Source: Singulisphaera acidiphila DSM 18658
GTDB taxonomy: Bacteria; Planctomycetota; Planctomycetia; Isosphaerales; Isosphaeraceae
DNA length: 64,000 nt
Direction of reading: 5' to 3'
Assembly (NCBI RefSeq): GCF_000242455.2
Contig: NC_019892.1
Coordinates: 3,906,001-3,970,000 of the forward strand
Below the pieces are notes generated by a model, which searched no databases, was not told where the DNA came from, and was given only the letters and a program-made list of their open reading frames with translations. The position numbers and the translations under genes were made by a program. Positions within the stretch are counted from its first letter, which is position 1. Each line of letters starts with the position of its first letter. Shown here one piece after another: positions 61,695 to 64,000 of this stretch.

Positions 61695-62323
61695 GGCGTT
61701 TTGTCCCGTAAAACCCAAGCCCGCGTGCCGTTGCGACGGCGCGGTCGACTCCCCTGTCATCCTAATCCGGACCGACCTCCCGGACAAGCCGACGCGACCG
61801 TCAATCGCAGGAGGCAAGTCCCGGAACAGTCGCGGAACGTGACATTCCCCCCGCAATTCCATCCCATATAATTCGCTGGGACCGCGAGCGTGCCGCCCGT
61901 TCTTGAATTGATGGAAATTGAATCATTGAAGTCAATAGAATAGCGGGTGGTGTACTCGGGATCCCAGGGAATAACAATCCGGATCACAAGGGAAGCTCGC
62001 CAATCAAACCGGTGACAATCAAGTCAAGTTCGGGGCCCCCGATACACCACAGGCATTGATGCTTCAATTAAAAAACGAGTCAATGCAGCATCCTGTCCTC
62101 GAGACGCCTCGCGTTAAGATGCGAGACGAGCGGGTTCTCGGGATTCCCCTCTACTCCCTATCCGAGTCCCCCCCGGTTTTGTCTAATCCTGATTATCAAC
62201 CGGTCGGACTACCGGATTTCCCGACGAGACCAGGACTGAGCAGCAAGGCGGCGTGGCGCTTGGCCACCGTCGGTGGCCGGACGTCCCCCCTCACAGTGCA
62301 CCGAGGATGTGGAGGTCTTTCTC
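61695..62323. other. 629-bp divergent intergenic region
   Basis: It separates the dsbD-like gene from the pyrophosphatase gene and should hold both promoters. CATATAATTCG near 61866 could be a -10 element, but no -35 at the right distance was found. No gene, tRNA or clear repeat was recognised. Confidence 0.4.
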
Positions 62324-64000
62324 ATGCGACGATGGCACGGCTTCTCGATCGTGACGCTCGTACTCGCCGCCCTGGCGGCTCCTCCCTCGCTCTTCGCGCA
62401 GGCACCTGCCGTTCCGGCGGCAGCCTCGGAATTTCAATATTTTGCGTTCCGGAATGACCCGCACTATGACTCGGTCGAGCGTGGAGCGCTCTGGGTCGTC
62501 CTGGGGGTGGCCGTCGCGGGCTTGCTGTACGCAGCGATGCTGGTCGGCCAGGTCCTTGGGGCCGATCAGGGGACCGAGAAGATGCGGTCGGTCGCCAAGG
62601 CGATCCGGATGGGGGCCAACGCCTACCTGAGCCAGCAGTTTCGAGCGATCATCCTCCTGGTCTTCATCATCACCGGGATCATGTGGGCCGTCGCGGGCGG
62701 CCAAGAGCATGTCGCGATCGGCCGGGCGGCCGCCTTCTTCATGGGGGCAGCCTTCTCCTGGACGGTCGGCTACGTCGGGATGAGCCTGGCGGTCCGCGGA
62801 AACCTCCGAGTGGCGGCGGCGGCCCGCACCAGCTACGGCGCCGCGCTCCAGCTCGGATACCGCACCGGTACGATCACCGGCATGCTGACCGACGGCCTCG
62901 GCCTGCTCGGCGGCACCTTGATCTTCATGGCTTACGGCGAGCACGCCTACGAGGTGCTGCTCGGCTTCGGCTTCGGCGGCACGCTCCTGGCGCTCTTCAT
63001 GCGAGTCGGCGGCGGCATCTATACCAAAGCAGCCGATGTCGGGGCCGACCTCGTGGGCAAGGTCGAGGCGAATATCCCTGAGGATGACCCCCGCAACGCC
63101 GCCACGATTGCCGACAACGTGGGTGATAACGTCGGCGACTGCGCGGGGATGGCGGCCGACATCTTTGAGAGCTACGAGGTGACGATCGTCGCCGCGATGA
63201 TCCTCGGCTACGCCAGCTTCGGGCACAAGGGGGTCATCTTCCCCCTCCTGGTCCGGGCCATCGGCGTGGTCGGGTCGATCATCAGCACGTACACCGTGAA
63301 GGCAGGGCCGCAGAGCACCAGCGATGAAGCCTTGCACTCGGTCCACCGTGGCTTCGTCCTCGGCTCGATCATCAGCGTCGTCGGCTTCTTCTTGCTCGGG
63401 TTGGGCTATCTGCACTTCGACGACAAGTACATCAAGGAGTATCCGCAAGCCCTGGGGGGTTACGCTGTGACCCCTGAATTCCAGGCTGATCGCGAAAAAT
63501 TCGAGGACGCCCAGGCGCTTGATAAGTCCAAGACCGCAGAGGAGAAGACCAAGGCTTTCCGTGCCTTTGTCGGCAACTACGACAAGCCCATCCTCTCCGC
63601 AAGCCAGCCGTTCTGGTCCAACTTCGGCTACGGCGGCCTCGACATGCGGCCGGCCTGGACCTGCCTGATCGGGATCATCCTGGCGATTGCCCTCAACAAG
63701 AGCACGAGCTACTACACGCACACACACTTCGAGCCGGTGAAGTCGTTGGCCAAGGCATGCACCACCGGCCACGCAACCAACATCATCCAGGGGTTCGCCC
63801 TCGGGTATGAGTCAACCGTGGTGGCGGTGGGCGTGATTGCGGTGGCGCTCTTGCTCTCGGTCCTGATTTACACCGGGGCCAGCCCGATCTTCATCGCCTA
63901 CGGCGTGGCGATGTGCGGGATCGGGATGCTCACGTTGACCGGCAACACGATCAGCATGGACGTCTTCGGCCCGGTGGCCGACAACTCCAACGGCATCGGC
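62324..64000 (+). CDS. hppA: membrane-bound H+- (or Na+-) translocating pyrophosphatase, 5' part
   Basis: The first 559 codons of a membrane pyrophosphatase; the gene runs off the window. It hydrolyses pyrophosphate and pumps protons or sodium across the membrane. Evidence: repeated hydrophobic helices, the substrate-binding stretch AADVGADLVGKVE, and the DDPRNAATIADNVGDNVGDC signature with its Asp-rich Mg2+ sites, followed by GMAADIFESYEV. An N-terminal signal-like segment of about 25 residues, then SEFQYFAF, precedes the first helix. ATG at 62324 has GGAGG 9 bases upstream. An extra loop of about 60 residues at 380-440 (EFQADREKFEDAQALDKSKT) looks like an insertion. The residues that decide K+ dependence lie beyond the edge. 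Confidence 0.96.
   Translation, partial: MRRWHGFSIVTLVLAALAAPPSLFAQAPAVPAAASEFQYFAFRNDPHYDSVERGALWVVLGVAVAGLLYAAMLVGQVLGADQGTEKMRSVAKAIRMGANAYLSQQFRAIILLVFIITGIMWAVAGGQEHVAIGRAAAFFMGAAFSWTVGYVGMSLAVRGNLRVAAAARTSYGAALQLGYRTGTITGMLTDGLGLLGGTLIFMAYGEHAYEVLLGFGFGGTLLALFMRVGGGIYTKAADVGADLVGKVEANIPEDDPRNAATIADNVGDNVGDCAGMAADIFESYEVTIVAAMILGYASFGHKGVIFPLLVRAIGVVGSIISTYTVKAGPQSTSDEALHSVHRGFVLGSIISVVGFFLLGLGYLHFDDKYIKEYPQALGGYAVTPEFQADREKFEDAQALDKSKTAEEKTKAFRAFVGNYDKPILSASQPFWSNFGYGGLDMRPAWTCLIGIILAIALNKSTSYYTHTHFEPVKSLAKACTTGHATNIIQGFALGYESTVVAVGVIAVALLLSVLIYTGASPIFIAYGVAMCGIGMLTLTGNTISMDVFGPVADNSNGIG

Noticed and set aside
62291..63772. 493-codon minus-strand frame
   Set aside because: Antisense to the pyrophosphatase; Asp/Glu/Arg-rich without a domain. 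The + strand gene is missing from a simple ORF listing only because it has no stop inside the window.

Overview
The window looks like a chromosomal segment of a GC-rich planctomycete, most likely of the Isosphaeraceae / Singulisphaera type. The evidence is the gene families, not a database match: three DUF1559 pilin-like proteins, two large PVC-type cytochrome proteins (a propeller-HEAT-CxxCH protein and a PSCyt1/DUF1549/DUF1553 protein), a LEPR-XLL surface protein, WD40-fused Ser/Thr kinases, squalene-cyclase-fold repeat proteins with DUF4159, and many lipoproteins. Genes are mostly in short operons or alone. I see no prophage, integron or CRISPR array.

Layout. 0-9 kb: two DUF1559 + small lipoprotein cassettes on either side of a 1014-aa PVC cytochrome protein, an IS630-type transposase remnant and a PepSY membrane protein. 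9-16.7 kb: an HNH-like protein, three proteins with alpha/alpha-toroid repeats (one fused to two DUF4159-like domains) and a MoxR ATPase. 16.8-19.6 kb: a nine-member tRNA cluster, all on the + strand, interrupted by a BASS-family transporter; several members depart from the bacterial consensus. 20-22.6 kb: a CobD/HisC-like aminotransferase, three tandem hairpins with a shared loop sequence, and two small unknown genes. 22.7-29.3 kb: Lon protease, a DUF3634-type membrane protein, an M50 peptidase, PhyH dioxygenase overlapping dapF, and an EEP-family phosphodiesterase. 29.4-38.6 kb: a kinase-WD40 protein, a PilZ-like protein, a CHAD protein, the LEPR-XLL beta-repeat protein and the third DUF1559 + lipoprotein pair. 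39-48.4 kb: PSCyt1/DUF1549/DUF1553 protein, a K+/H+-exchange-related protein, a DUF374 acyltransferase, a DUF2752 + lipoprotein pair, cytidine deaminase, a Tat-exported ThuA protein and two exported thioredoxin-fold proteins. 48.5-51 kb: the translation operon rpmE-prfA-prmC. 51-64 kb: a divergent Ser/Thr kinase, a membrane glycosyltransferase with a dual-specificity phosphatase, a VWA protein, a glycine-rich RRM protein, a second membrane glycosyltransferase, a D-2-hydroxyacid dehydrogenase, a DsbD-like protein and the start of a membrane pyrophosphatase that runs off the right edge.

How it fits together. Much of the window serves the cell envelope: secreted or lipid-anchored proteins, extracytoplasmic thiol-disulfide exchange (DsbD with two exported thioredoxin-fold proteins), envelope proteolysis (Lon, M50) and glycosyl transfer. 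The most unusual non-coding signals are the tRNA cluster, in which three members have C instead of U at position 33, and the triple hairpin repeat at 21.39-21.56 kb, whose stems change in a base-paired way while the loop stays the same. Start codons were chosen from visible Shine-Dalgarno sequences and signal peptides and often lie inside the longest open frame.
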